A DNA stretch of 64,000 nucleotides, from the NCBI GenBank assembly GCA_905221605.1, contig CAJNDS010002774.1:60001-124000 (forward strand). The letters are read 5' to 3'. Source of the DNA: Symbiodinium natans. Lineage: Eukaryota > Sar > Dinophyceae > Suessiales > Symbiodiniaceae. Below the pieces are notes generated by a model. It was given only the letters and a program-made list of their open reading frames with translations. It made no database searches and had not been told where the DNA came from. The translations under genes were made by a program, and so were the position numbers. This document shows, in pieces, positions 22,880 through 34,900 of this stretch (position 1 is its first letter; each line of letters starts with the position of its first letter).

Positions 22880-25780
22880 CAGGGGGCACCAGAAGGATCC
22901 TGTCCGGCTTCACTTCCAGGATGCGTCCAATCACCTGGCACCAGAGATGCCAGCAGCGTGTGAAGTGGAATGAATCGACGGGGAGTCTGCAGAGGGCTGT
23001 TTCTTGGGATTGCGTCTTGTGGGGTTTTTGTCTTTTTTTCCGAGCATGCTCTGACCAAAAGAGGGCTAAATATGTAAGACGGAAGCAGCAACATTCCCAG
23101 AACGGCTGCGTGCAAAAAGGAGCCCGTGCGCACGTCGTGCTTTCACAAAAACCGAACCATGGGGCAAAGCCCTGAAAAAAAGACGCTCTACTACATATTG
23201 TATATTGTAATATATGATATATGTGTATAAATAAAATATATCGTATAGTATGTGTATATACATATGTTTATATATATATACATACCTGTATACTGTCTTC
23301 CGCTCCTCTTCCCCCCACCTCATACTGGACGTCCACTCCGAGCCACCCTGGAACTTGGGCGCGGTCCGCGAAGACAAAGTTGATCTCCTCTGAGGTTCAG
23401 GGTTTTCTGAGTTTAGGGCATAGGGTTTTGGGGTTGGCTCTTGCCACAAGTACAAGTCTATCCTATTTCGCGCATTGATTTTGTAGGCGTCCAAATGAAT
23501 GCCTGAAGATGCCAGAAACCTGAACCCGAACGAGCCGGCACTGAAACGTGAGAGATCTATCGAGACGGCTGCTACCCCAAGCCGAAGAAGCATGAAGGCA
23601 TTCCAGTGACGACGAGAGGGTGCGCAAGAATAGCTGCATTTGGCATTGCATGGCGCTGTTAGCAAGGCAGGGGCTCCCGTTGAACACCCAGAAGCCGCCA
23701 GCACCCTCTGCCCCCAGCGACAGGCGAAAGAATAAAGATGCGATCGACTATGATGAGAGCAGATTGGGATGACAAGAACATCGGCTCGTATTCTAGGAGG
23801 ATGCAAGAAAAATGATTGCATGGCGTGATGCATTTCACACGGCTCTGGTTGTGTTGTCAGCCGTTGCAAATCCTTCGCCTTTGCGGATGGAGTGACTTGA
23901 ATGTTTCAGGCCGCAACCCGAAGAAATGAATTTGGCCTGTGCATCGCTGACAGAAAGAGCCACGTGCACATGGCTTTGAAAATGTTTGAGAGCAAAGCAA
24001 GCAACTATGCTTCCAAGTTTTCGAAGCTCCTGGATCCTATGAAAAAGCTTGGGAGCACCTCTGCCATGAGCCGATGAGCATACACACCTTATCACTTTCC
24101 AGGCATGCTGGCACTGAGATCCCCAACTGTCGCAGCTCGAGAATGGCGGCAGCAAAGGAGAATGTTGCGGGCCAACGGCCGCTTTGAGAGATACACTGGC
24201 TCTACCATGGGTACGCCGAGGCCTTGGGCCTTAGATGGCAAAAAGGGAGCATGAAACAGGTATCCCACCTCCAATCCCCCCCAACACACCATGACCACTT
24301 GCGCGCACCTTCCTGGCCAACAGGTGTGTGGGGGCCGACCGTGGGCATTTTTGCGCTCAGCCACACACCCCACCCCACTCCCCGCCCCCCCACCCGCCCA
24401 GCCCCCCCAACTCGGCACACCAAACTCGCAGTTCCGATTTAGGGTGTTCTTGTGGACAAGGAACATGTTCGCATCCTCTATCCTCTGTACAAAGAGTTGC
24501 TTCACGGTTCGAACACTTTCCCTCCACCTCCCTTCCCACCCCCCACCCCCCAACCCGCCCCAACCCACACGACGAGGCCAACCACCCTGGTATTGGGCAG
24601 CACATCCGGAATCGGCGAGCCTGCTCTTCACTGTGTGTCATCATCGTGATAGCACATGCTGAACCCCCCGGTCACAGCGTGCCGTCCTCCATGGCGAAAA
24701 CGGCGAGGAACTGGAAAACTGGCCGGGAAGATCCGCGGGCTTCTCGGGCTGGAAGTGGCGGCGGGGAATCCAATGGCGACCAGAGCCCACATGAATCGTT
24801 TAGGGTTGGGGCAGGTTTCGGGCCCTTGGGGCATTTACACGGCGAAAAATTTCAGGCTGGGCGCGCTTCCCATGCTGGCACGGCCACTGGTTCTGCTGAA
24901 GCTAAGAGAACCTCCCTGAGCTCACCCTTGTTCTTGACGTTGAGACTTGCCCGTCTGACGTCGTTCACTTGCTTCTTCACTCACGTTCACTTCGTCTTGA
25001 ATCTGAATCTAGCAACATGATGCACACCAGTGTGAGAAGTAAACACTTCTGTGGCTGCAAGAAACATCTTTACAAGAGGTGGCACTATCTGGCCGATATC
25101 AAGGAACCAAGGGACAAGTTCGTCTGTTTCAGTCGTCCCTTGGGCGACAGTTCCGGGGCCACCACGCGCTGCCTCGGGACAGGACTGCGCCAGCGCTTGG
25201 GCGACGGCCTCGCGTTTTATTCGGGCATGCGTTGGGTCTTCTAAGGGTCCGCTGTCCTCTAACGGTCCTCTGTCCTCCTGACAAATATAGACAGCAGCTC
25301 CGGAGGCTGTGCAGCATGTGCTGGGTCATCGGTTGTAAGAATGAGGGACCTTCTCACGACTTGTTAACAGTCAGAGGCGGTACTGGGATGATTCAGGACA
25401 TGCTGGAAACGTCTTCGCGCTACTGGCGTGCCCCCACTCTAAATCTCAGGCTCAAAAACGATGTTCATAGACGTGCACTAGCTCGGCTGAGTTGCTTGAT
25501 TTTGTCCTGTGACAGTGGCGGCAGACAGTGGAAAACTCCGCCGACAGTAGGCTAGGCACAGGGTCCTTCCTTATCATGGTGGACTAAACGCGAGATACGT
25601 GTCGTTGGAATATGTCACCCTTTGGGCTTAGTCAACGAGCAAGCTGGGTAACCCTCGGGGCAAGCACACAGGCCATGACCCACGTCAAACCTCTCGCTCC
25701 CTGACGTTCGGATGGGATTCATCAAGCGGTCGAGTTTCGATGCACACGAGGCGAGCGAAGTTTTTCCTCAAAACAAGCCA
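22880..25780. other. No firm gene; scattered exon-like segments
   Basis: Contains an AT-rich tatata patch (23190-23285) and C-rich tracts (24360-24415, 24535-24560). A minus-strand segment near 24435-24525 (VQRIEDANMFLVHKNTLN) and another near 23900-24100 look protein-like but have no motif or resolved joins. A long minus-strand frame through 23066-23869 crosses the AT-rich patch and is judged fortuitous. Confidence 0.4.
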
Positions 25781-26024
25781 CCGGCTTGTTCGAATCTGCC
25801 AGCCTAGAAACGAGAACCCGACATCACAAATTGCCAGCAATTTTGAAGGATGAGGGCAAATCCTCTGCCTTTGGTGTCTCCGTGTCCAGGCGGGTCAGGA
25901 AAGACTCCAGGAAGGCAGCCTGCGCAGGCTGAGAAGCAGAGAGAAAAGCATTGGAAGAGCACATCAACCCCAACATCTTCAGAAACAAACCTGTCGAAAA
26001 AAAACTCTTTGACTTTGTAGGGTC

Positions 26025-26420
26025 CTGGTGATAACAAACAAACCCTCGGGCCTCCTCCTCCTCGTCCTCCTCGTCTCCTTCCCCCTCCTCTGCCCCATCC
26101 GGCTTGATCGGCGCCTCCGGGCTGATGGGATCCTCGAAGCTTTGGGAATTTTCAGGCAGGGCTTTTGGAGAGCTTTTGGAGCCCTGAGGCGTGGCCCGTC
26201 ACACGAAGTCCTCTGGCGAGGTTCCCATCGCCGTGCTCTGCGTGTCACCGAGATCTTCCGGCGAGGGCGCCTTCCGAAGACAACGGGGCAACATATCGAA
26301 GGACATCAGGTGCAGCGAGTCTAGGAGCCTTCGGCGCCGGAACTCCCCAAAGCCGTACCAAGTTGCCACATGTGAATGATGCCCAAAGCCTCAATGAAGT
26401 TGTCCTCATATTGTCAATTG
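26025..26420 (-). CDS. Candidate gene with a strongly acidic exon
   Basis: An exon bounded by a cctcag acceptor (start 26183) and a GA-type donor after CAG at 26025 (159 bases, 53 codons) contains a run of Glu/Asp (GEGDEEDEEEEARG) preceded by SFEDPISPEAPIKPDG. Upstream, about 26350-26400, a segment in another frame reads DNFIEALGIIHMWQL after an AG acceptor. Acidic tracts occur in many nuclear and chaperone-like proteins, so they do not name the function. The remaining exons were not found. Confidence 0.4.
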
Positions 26421-26439
26421 CTCGATCTGGCCCTTCGAA

Positions 26440-27120
26440 CTTCAAAAACGCCCACACACTGACCGGTAGAACCTCTCAGCCCCAAGTTCAAGAGTTCCTC
26501 AACACCTAAATCACCCTTTTCGGAATCTGGCCACGCGAAGATGCTAGAATCATTTTAAGGACGCTCAGAAGTCCCAAAAGGTTGCAGTCCGCCCCCACCT
26601 GGGAGAGGCTCAGGAGCCGGGACTCCGAAGGGAGAGAGGGCCCGAAAGAGGTGGCGCTCCCTGGAGGAGACGAGCTTAGTACTTAGGGGCAGAAGAAAGA
26701 TAAATTTCGGGAGTTTAGGCTTACAGGGTAGTTGAAGTTTGTAAGGGAGGCTTCACAAGGACCGGGCGGAGAGTTCAGGGTTGAGGGCTTTCGGGGCGAG
26801 TGCTGCACCACAGAAAACTAAACCCACAATTCGTCCATAAGAAGTGTATGCCCTCTATCAGATTGTGTCAAGCTCTCTAATAGGTATTGACATCCGTACG
26901 TACACAAAAGTACACCAGCACAAACGCCACAAATTCACTGGTCTCTGGATAGCTTTCACGATCTTTCACGCGCATGCTCCTCCTGATGCAAAGAACGTAA
27001 ACTCATGTAAACACCTTTGATGGTTGTTCGGGTGTGCGTGAGTGTACGCGCTTGGGTGGGCTTAAGGAGTGGGTCCGTCCAAGCCGGGCATCCTTGAGAT
27101 CCGATGGAAAGTCCAGAATG
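26440..27120. other. No gene seen
   Basis: Short frames only; nothing recognised. Confidence 0.5.
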
Positions 27121-27757
27121 CTTTAAAAACCAAACCCTCTGCATGCTTCGTGTGCACCGCTGGCCTCGAATAGTATCCGGCGTCCTAGCTTCCCAGGGCC
27201 GAACCTCCGAACATCCCGAGTTGCATTTACGAGGGACTGAGGCTCTAGGACCTTATCATGTCTGCGATCTGGGTAATATGTAGTTCTTGCGAGCTTGACT
27301 GCAAAGCCTTCAGCCAAAGACTCTTCTGTCTGCCGCTTGTCTGATCTGTCTTGGAAGCTCGACTGTGACTCTGAACAAGCAGACAACGAGTCAGGCGCTC
27401 CCGCTGTTGATCCTGCCTGTTTCCATAGCTTCACTGGCGATGCGAAGCGGCAAAGTGGCCTGTCACTAAGAGATTGTTCTTACAAGGCTGTCCAGGTCGC
27501 TGTGCGACAAGGGCCATGCAGCAGCCCAAACTGCGAAACTGCAGCCATGAGCCCTGCATATGCCATAGATTCCCCATCTCTATGTCTGTGGCTGCGGCGG
27601 CACCGAGTCGGGATCTGGCAGGGCCTCTCCATGTTTCAGGGTTCTTCAAGGGGCGCGCCTGGGAAATGAAAACACCCCCGACCCCCTTATTGCATTGGAC
27701 GAGGTCCTTGACACTGTGCAGACTCTTGCTTTTCTACACAGATGCGGGGACAGCTTG

Positions 27758-28051
27758 TCACAGAGGCAACAAAAAGTCTGCCTCAGCGAAGGCCAGGAAG
27801 CCGGGCGAAGTCGTGGAAGGTGTCGCCTTCTGAACGGGCGAGATCCTGGCATGGCGAGTCAAAAACCTGGTCATATCATCCTTGGGAGGTCCCAGTGAGG
27901 TCGCAACGAATATTGTGATGCTGCTATCTACGTCAGCATTCGATCCTGCCTGGGGCCCTGCGGAAAATCCGGGCTGCCCAGCGCCGCGTGCCGACGGCTG
28001 GGGCTTGGGGTGAAGCCTTCCAGCGGCTTTGGAACGGCCAGCACATGCCAT
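27758..28051 (-). CDS. Candidate 5' exon, unrecognised
   Basis: Starts with a genuine ATG (MACAGRSKAAGRLHPKPQP) at 28051 and stays open for 97 codons. It passes through a plausible structured part (SSITIFVATSLGPPKDDMTR) that probably ends at a donor before the low-complexity tail. Another minus-strand segment at 27123-27434 is also protein-like (SDKRQTEESLAEGFAVKLAR) and might be a later exon. The opposite strand is partly open in both places, so confidence is low. Confidence 0.3.
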   Translation of the reverse strand: MACAGRSKAAGRLHPKPQPSARGAGQPGFSAGPQAGSNADVDSSITIFVATSLGPPKDDMTRFLTRHARISPVQKATPSTTSPGFLAFAEADFLLPL

Positions 28052-28059
28052 GGCCTCTA

Positions 28060-29200
28060 ATGTTTATCCACTCCAGCAAGTTAGCGGCATACGCATGGTG
28101 ATGTATCTATTCAGGCTGGGACGGTTTTAAAGCGTCCCCACCCCCCAACTTGGTTCCGGAATGTAACTAAAAGGGGCCCATGTCCCCACCAAAAGATTTG
28201 CCCCAAGCACTTCCGTGGGAGTCTTTTGGGTTCTTGTTTGCGGCGTCCCCCGTGTTGTAAAGTGGTGCATTTTTTTGTGGCAATGGACCCAATGCCTCAC
28301 AAGTCTTGCGACTTCAATTTCTGAGGTGTTTATTTGGTGGGGGGACTATATACAAATAATAACTGTCTGTATGTATATATATATATATATACCGTACTAT
28401 CCCGTGCACTTCCACTTCAGTTCCGCCGCACCTCCGCGCCGTATCTCTGGCGGCCGCAGCTTTCCCAGTTCCTCCAGGGGTTAGCGGTTATAGGCCTGCA
28501 GGGCCTATATGGTCTCCATCATTTCTTCACATGCCCCTCTGATGGTCCCATTGTTTGGCGTGGCGGGCACCACATCCGAATCATCGAGGCCAAGGGTTAG
28601 GGCTCTGGCAAAAAAGTTTCCTCCAAGTGATGCCAGACAAAAGCCAGAATGCATACGGACCTGTGCAGAACCAATACCACGTGAAACGGAGGGAAACATG
28701 CAACCCTGCTTACATGCTTACATGCTGCTTGCCAACGCTCGCTAATCTGGCTTTTGTAGGCAGCTCTGCAGACAAAAGCCGCAGGACCCGGAGAGCGGCG
28801 GACCAGGAGGTCACAGGGCACCGCAAGAACAGCACCAAGGAGCGTCCAACGGGAGAGCCGAACACCTACAAAACACAGTTTTCGGTTCGGAGCTTCTGGG
28901 GGTCCTGGAGCAGGGCCTCCAGCGGCGCCGGCAGACCGGAACCTGGTGCGCGCAAAGCGAGTGGCGCGGGCAAGTCGTCTGTGTGTGTGTGTGTATACAC
29001 ATATAAGTATAATTCATTCATTTTTCAGCCCATCGGCCACTGCACTTCACCAGCAGGGTCCTAACCCCTGAACCCAGATCGGACGAACTGCTCGGCCTCC
29101 AGCATTGGCCGGCTGGTGCCTAGGGAGCCAGAAATGGGAGACAAGTCCATGCCACTGACCAGAATCGTCCTGTTAACATCTGTCAACGTGACTTTCCTTC
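28060..29200. other. No firm gene; TA and GT microsatellites
   Basis: Includes an AT dinucleotide run at about 28375-28392 and a GT run at 28979-28993. A minus-strand 65-codon frame at 28505-28699 (ALTLGLDDSDVVPATPNNGT) is exon-like but isolated. Confidence 0.4.
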
Positions 29201-29222
29201 AAGTGCATGATTGCTGAGCTCG

Positions 29223-30164
29223 TCATTTTATTGGATTGCTGAATCCAAGCAATAGATGGTGACAGCCGATACAGCCGACTGCCTCAACTGGTGACGTTTT
29301 GCCGATCTTGCTCGCTGCAGGTTTGGTATGAATTGCCTCGACCGCATTGGCAACGGTAGCTGAGATCTGATCCAAGATCTCTCTTGTCATTGGGTCATCT
29401 GTCCACTGACTTGCTTGTCTGCAATTGACTCCCACTATACTTCGAGTCTGGGTCGCCTCTTACTGAAAACTGGCCATAGAGCCACCCCCTTCAGCATCCA
29501 GTACTCAACATTCAGCGCCGCGCCTTTCTGCCATCAGCTCCAGGACTAGTGCTTTCGCCCGATCCTTCCGAAACTGGGCAGCGACTGTAGCGGTGCCGTG
29601 CCCTCTTGTAGAGCGTAGAGAGGCCATTTCTTTCCCTATCCAGCAGTCCCTAGCTATGCCGGGCTTTTTCGTCTTTTTACAGCTTTGACTGCCTGCGACA
29701 TCCTGCGACAGGAAGGGACTTGAATGCAATTCCACATAGCTGCAGTGGCATCTTCCCAAGCAGTCACCAATGATCACGGAGCCGCTGCCTTCTGAAGGCC
29801 CAGGGCCAGGCCCAAGAAGGCACCGAGGCCCGCGGGGCCCCCCACAGCACGGGGGCACCTGCAAGGCGAAATTCCAGCATTTCGTTAGGGTGCATTTCTT
29901 GTGTCTTTCGGGAACGAGGGTTCTTCGATAGGCTGCGGCTGCAAGTCTGGCTTCCAAGTTCCGGGTGGAGGTTTGAGGATTGCTGACTGTTTCGTTGTGT
30001 TCAAGAGTGGTCAACATGAGCAGAGTATGCACTGGGTCAGAGCGCAGCAAGCATCTCGACCTCGCCGCAGCACCCAGCAGCACCCGGGCCGCTTCTTTTT
30101 CCCGCAGGCGGCCCTGCATCACACGCGACACGGAGTGCAGGCAAAATACTGTAGCGGTCCTCAC
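29223..30164 (-). CDS. Candidate gene, two coding-like stretches, unrecognised
   Basis: A 219-codon frame (29505-30164) has a coding-like first half (MQGRLREKEAARVLLGAAAR and HNETVSNPQTSTRNLEARLA). A shorter frame downstream (29223-29435) reads MTREILDQISATVANAVEAI and ends in a stop. Joining them needs splicing that was not resolved. No domain is recognised. Confidence 0.35.
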
Positions 30165-30352
30165 TCATCGGAATAGCTTCGTATGTGTCGCAAACAGATG
30201 GCACTGCAGTCCACAGGTGGCGGTGTAGCCGTACCTTTTTGGTAACAGGGTGCGATATGGATCAGCGCTCCTTCGAGCAGGCTTTCACCGCTGCGGCGAG
30301 GCGGGCAAGCAGGTGATCCTGAGATCGGGATGGATTCTGTATAGCGTTTAGT

Positions 30353-30760
30353 TCAGAAGTTTGGAATGCGTGCTGACCATGCTTGCAAGGACACCGGCGA
30401 TGCATGGCTCGCACACAAATGTGTAACTGCCAGTTTCGGCAAACATGGCTGCTTCAGTGCCTTTATGTCTTCATTTTCAAGGCTTCGTGGCTTCGTTCTT
30501 GGTGGGGAGTCTTCTACTTCAAGTTTCACCTTCCATGGACCATGGATTATTAACGGGTCTTTACTAAAGTCTATAAACGCGTTAGCATCCCACAACCACG
30601 AAGCCTTCAAGCTATCAGTGGCGGACTGACCACTACCTTTGAGTCCTGACACGGCCTGGGAGCAGCTTGAGCTAGTCCCCATTTCCAGTAGAATCCCCCT
30701 TCCCCCAAAAGAACCCTTAATTACAACAAATATCCAAACCCCAACAACACTGTACCCCAA
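30353..30760 (-). CDS. Candidate exon, unrecognised
   Basis: A 135-codon frame. The middle part (WLWDANAFIDFSKDPLIIHG then KVKLEVEDSPPRTK) is clearly protein-like, while the first 30 codons are probably intron. There is no motif I can name. A further minus-strand exon-like segment lies at about 30800-30930 (SAKAEDDHPAVAAASLRCLA). Confidence 0.35.
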   Translation of the reverse strand: MGYSVVGVWIFVVIKGSFGGRGILLEMGTSSSCSQAVSGLKGSGQSATDSLKASWLWDANAFIDFSKDPLIIHGPWKVKLEVEDSPPRTKPRSLENEDIKALKQPCLPKLAVTHLCASHASPVSLQAWSARIPNF

Positions 30761-31234
30761 GCGAGAGAATCAAACCCACCACATGAACTCTGTCCATTTG
30801 CCCCAATTGCCCCAGTGCCCTGGGGCTCCCTGCGCCAGGGGCGGACAGGAGCGGCGCCAGACGCGCCAGACAGCGCAGCGACGCCGCAGCGACGGCCGGA
30901 TGGTCATCCTCGGCCTTCGCAGAATCTAGGGAGGGCGGGAAGAGGGATTGAGCTGGAACCTCAAAGAGGGGAACGCAAGGGGAACCCCACTCGTCCCCCA
31001 GAAAGAGGAACCCCCCCTTCCCCCCCAAAAAAAAATAACAGGAACTCCAAGAACCTGGTTATGTGGTATAGCATATTTCTGGAGAGGACGGACACGAACC
31101 TGCACGGGGTCCAATGCTAGCTTTTCAAGGCCTAAGTCACTGCGGCTGCTCTTCAACACCCTGCACTTAAACAGGTCGTTTGCTCTAAGTCGAAATCAGT
31201 TTTTCTCATTTCAAGCCTCCACCCTTTCAATCTT

Positions 31235-31390
31235 CTGCCCCGTGGAATACCTCTGTCACCACTGGGTCCGGTCCCACGATCTCCTGCCCGAGATTCCCAA
31301 AAATTCGGGCAGGCCTGAAGCACCAGCTGCGGCCACAGCAGCTGACCGTGGACACCGTCTGCATCTGGCCCTGCACGGAAACTCACTTTA
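31235..31390 (-). CDS. Candidate last exon of an unrecognised gene
   Basis: After a cgtgcag acceptor a frame reads through PARIFGNLGQEIVGPDPVV to a TGA. It lies about 520 bases downstream of the stop of the NRPS-like gene on the same strand. A second frame over the same bases is also open, so this is tentative. Confidence 0.3.
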
Positions 31391-31912
31391 TCCGGCCATG
31401 AACGAGCCTTCGGCACAGCTCCCGTACAATATGAAACCCATCGCTTCATTTCCAAAAGGACAACGGACCGTCGATGTCGGGGAAATATGCCCATCCCCAG
31501 ATGCCACAAGCTTACCACCCACCAAAAACATCCGTTAGGCAGGGATTGGCAGTGTTGCCGCTTGCGGTGTTCCTCTTCTGTTGCCTTTGTTGCCTCTACA
31601 CCCGCTGTACTGCACAGGTCGCCGTGGTGCCAAGGTGAACCTGAGCATGCGCGCACCGTGTTGAGCCCTTCTGACTCAACAGAGGCTAGCACTGTGACTA
31701 TACAAGTTGCTGGTCTCGCAAAAGTGTCACGCCTGCCACATCTGTGGTTGCGATGGAATCACGGTCAATGTGCCACGGCTTTGCACGATGGCGCAGAGTC
31801 CTTCGGACTCAACAAAATTGAAGGCCGAGCATCGTTTCTCTACAAGTACCGACCTCGCAAAAACATGTAGCATGCCGCAGACGAGAAAGATTCCGCCTTT
31901 CCTGGCTTGACT

Positions 31913-34900
31913 TCACTTCACCACTGGCATATTCGCTTTGCCCTGCAAGAGCGTGGGCGCGGGAGGCCCCCTCTCGAGGTCATCCAGGGCGGATGCAGGC
32001 GCACCCTCGTAGACAACACCAGGCTCCAGGTTGCTGCCCTTCCAGCTGAGACTCCCTGGACGCAACACCGCGCCATCTCCGGCATGGCACATTGCCACAC
32101 TGGCACCTGACATGATGGTCACCCGATGCCCCACCGAGTAGTGGGTGAACTTCAGGCGGAAGTCCTCGAAAGAGTGACATCTCACCTGTCCATCATAGTC
32201 CACTGTGACATCATCACCGATGTCCGTGAAGGGAGCGTCCACCAGCACCAGCTCGTTCATGCAGAAGAACCGCTTTCCCACGCGTGCTCCAAGCAATCGC
32301 AGAACAGGAGCTTGCCAGCGGGTGCCGGCTGTCTGGAATGGCAGCTTGAAGACTCGCTGCTGGGCGGTGAGTGCAGTGAACCAACGCGTCACCGTGGTGG
32401 AGTAGTAGGCGTTGCTGTGGGGGGTGGATCCGTTGAAGAGCAGGTTGCCCAGCACCACCGAGAAAAGGTACCAGGAGACCAATGCGAAGGCCACGTACAC
32501 GAGAAGCAGGGCAAGAACTTCCCAAGCTGCAGTGATGATGGGGAACAGGAGGCGGCTCGTAAGCATGGCGCAAGCCGTGACAGCGCCCTGCACGCCACGG
32601 TACAGGAAGACATCCAAGATGCTGGTGCTGAAATGGTGCCAGAAACGCGCCAGGCAGCTCGCCGCTTCGGGGCCCCGGCTCACTTTGCCTGCCAGACGGC
32701 ATCCCGAAATTTCCCAACGGTCCCCCCAACGTGCACAACATCCCGGAATCGGGAGACCGGCTACTATTGGCTACAATTGTCGCAGCTGCTTACATTCTGT
32801 TACACTGAGCTGAGGAGTTCTGTGTGAAGAGTTCCGGAAGCAGCTTCAAGGCCTGCATGATTGCTCAGCCTTCGGAACTTCATGGCAGGGTTGCCGAAGT
32901 AGCCTTGGAAAGGGGTGCAGAAAGGTACCGTCGAAGCATCGCTCTGCGAGAAATCACAATTTCAGGGCAAGCTGCTCATGTTGGGTTCAGTCGGCCTCTT
33001 CGGCAGCCAAGTGCCCACTCCACAGAAGCTGCCCTCCGGCAGACCCTCCGGCAGGTGGTTGTGGTTTCCCAAGAAGGTGTGATCGCCTTAGGCCCGCTTC
33101 TTTCTCCAGACGAGAGCCCCGCCAGACCCCTAAACCCGAAACCCTCAACTTGAGAGCAGGGCAAACGAAAGCTAGGGCACAGCAGACAGTGTCAAATGTT
33201 GGAGATCACACACAGAAAGCTCCTACAGGATACTCTTCACTGTCTTGCTGCGTGCAATGCAAGCTCATATTGACAGAGTTGGTTCGATGCATGCGTGTAG
33301 TCTTCATGTGTACGAAAGAGTTCATACATAGAAAACATCTTCTAACTTCTCACAAAGCAAGCTCGTCTGGGACACCCTTCGTTTGCTTGCTGTCATGCCA
33401 ACCGGTTCTGCAGTTCGGAGATCAAACAACGCAAGTCGTGCAGGAGACACTTGCACTGCAACAACGATAGCAAAAATCGCCAGACATGTTGGTTAACAAA
33501 GGGGGACTAAGGGTAGGGTGGGTGGGGGGGGTGGGGACTGATTGGGTCCCGCAGCATGAGAAGATTCCTTGTATGGCGCGGGGAGGGGGGGGGCCCCCCC
33601 CCCACGGCACCTTAAACCTCCAATATATCGGAGATGAAGGCCCTTGAGTCCTGTTTGACCCAACAACAAATTGGTAAACAAGAACTCCCGCAAGCTCCGA
33701 AGGAGCTGGCTTTCGTGACCTTAAACCTTCTACACCCTAAACCCGAAATACCCTAAACCCTCTACACCCCACATGTTACAGGACAGGAGGGAAAGACAGC
33801 GAGAGAGACGTGCTGTCGGACAGATGCAGACCCAGAATTCTCCATGGAGGGTTCGAGTTTTTGGGATTTATGGGGCTTCTGGGGTTTCGCGCATTTTGGA
33901 GCCACAGGTCTTCGAGTTTAGGGTGCCTTAGACCTTAAGCCTATATTCCTAGCGGGCTGTTGTCACAAACTCAGATTAAGATTCCTAGGTCACCTGCCAG
34001 ATTTTGTTTGGGTTGTTCAGGCGCTCTGGGTTTTCGGGTTTGGGGTTGAGGGATCAACCCCAAATCTTGGCCACTTCGTGCGACGCACACAAACCCGAAA
34101 CTTGAAAGGGGTAAAAGGTGTCTGCGGCCGGGTGACTCATGTAGGTGATACAAGGTACGTTGAACTTCCCCTGGTCCACATCCACGCTGGTCAAGATGTT
34201 GCCGGTGGCGAAGAAGCAGCCTTTGCCCACCACCAGGGTCTCCGGAAGTGTCACCTGGCAGGGACGCAAAGGGAGCGGGCCAGGCCTTCTTGTGGGCTTC
34301 TGCGGCAGTCTAGGCTCGCGGCCTGCAAGCCCATAGCACATCCGTGTCCAAAGGTGGCACCACACATCCGGATGAAGGCAGGGACAATGGAAGCATCTGC
34401 TAGCATCTCTGACGCCTGCAGCACCATGGACATCTTCAAGGCGGCGATCTGCGCCCTGATGCTCAGCAAGGAATAGGTGCAGGGCGGCTTCACTTTGGGC
34501 AGAACCCGGCAGAGGACGGCCGTTCCGCCCAGCTGGAGCACCTCAGATGCAAGAGATGCCACGCCAGCAAGTTGCATGCGAGGTGCAAGGGCCCACACAG
34601 GGGACAAGAAACGTCAACAAACCCCAGCTCAAGAAAACAGCATGGCCTGAGTGCCGCACCGTGTTCAGCATGGAAGCCCCGAACGCAATGAGGGGAATCC
34701 ATTTCAGCCGATCCACCAGCTCTGTGGGCAGCACATCCGCATGCTCCGGATACATGGACTCTTCCGTGACAACTTCTTGCTGATCCCACGGATACGAGCT
34801 GAGCAGCTGGAACGCCAAGACGCCCAGGAGCGGCATCAACGCTTTGGGAAGTAGCAACATCCAGTAGCCCGTAGCAAAGAAGGCCGCGCCTCTTCGAAAG

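Noticed and set aside
23066-23869. 267-codon minus-strand frame
   Set aside because: Runs through an AT-rich tata patch (Tyr/Ile/His tail) and has no motif; likely fortuitous.
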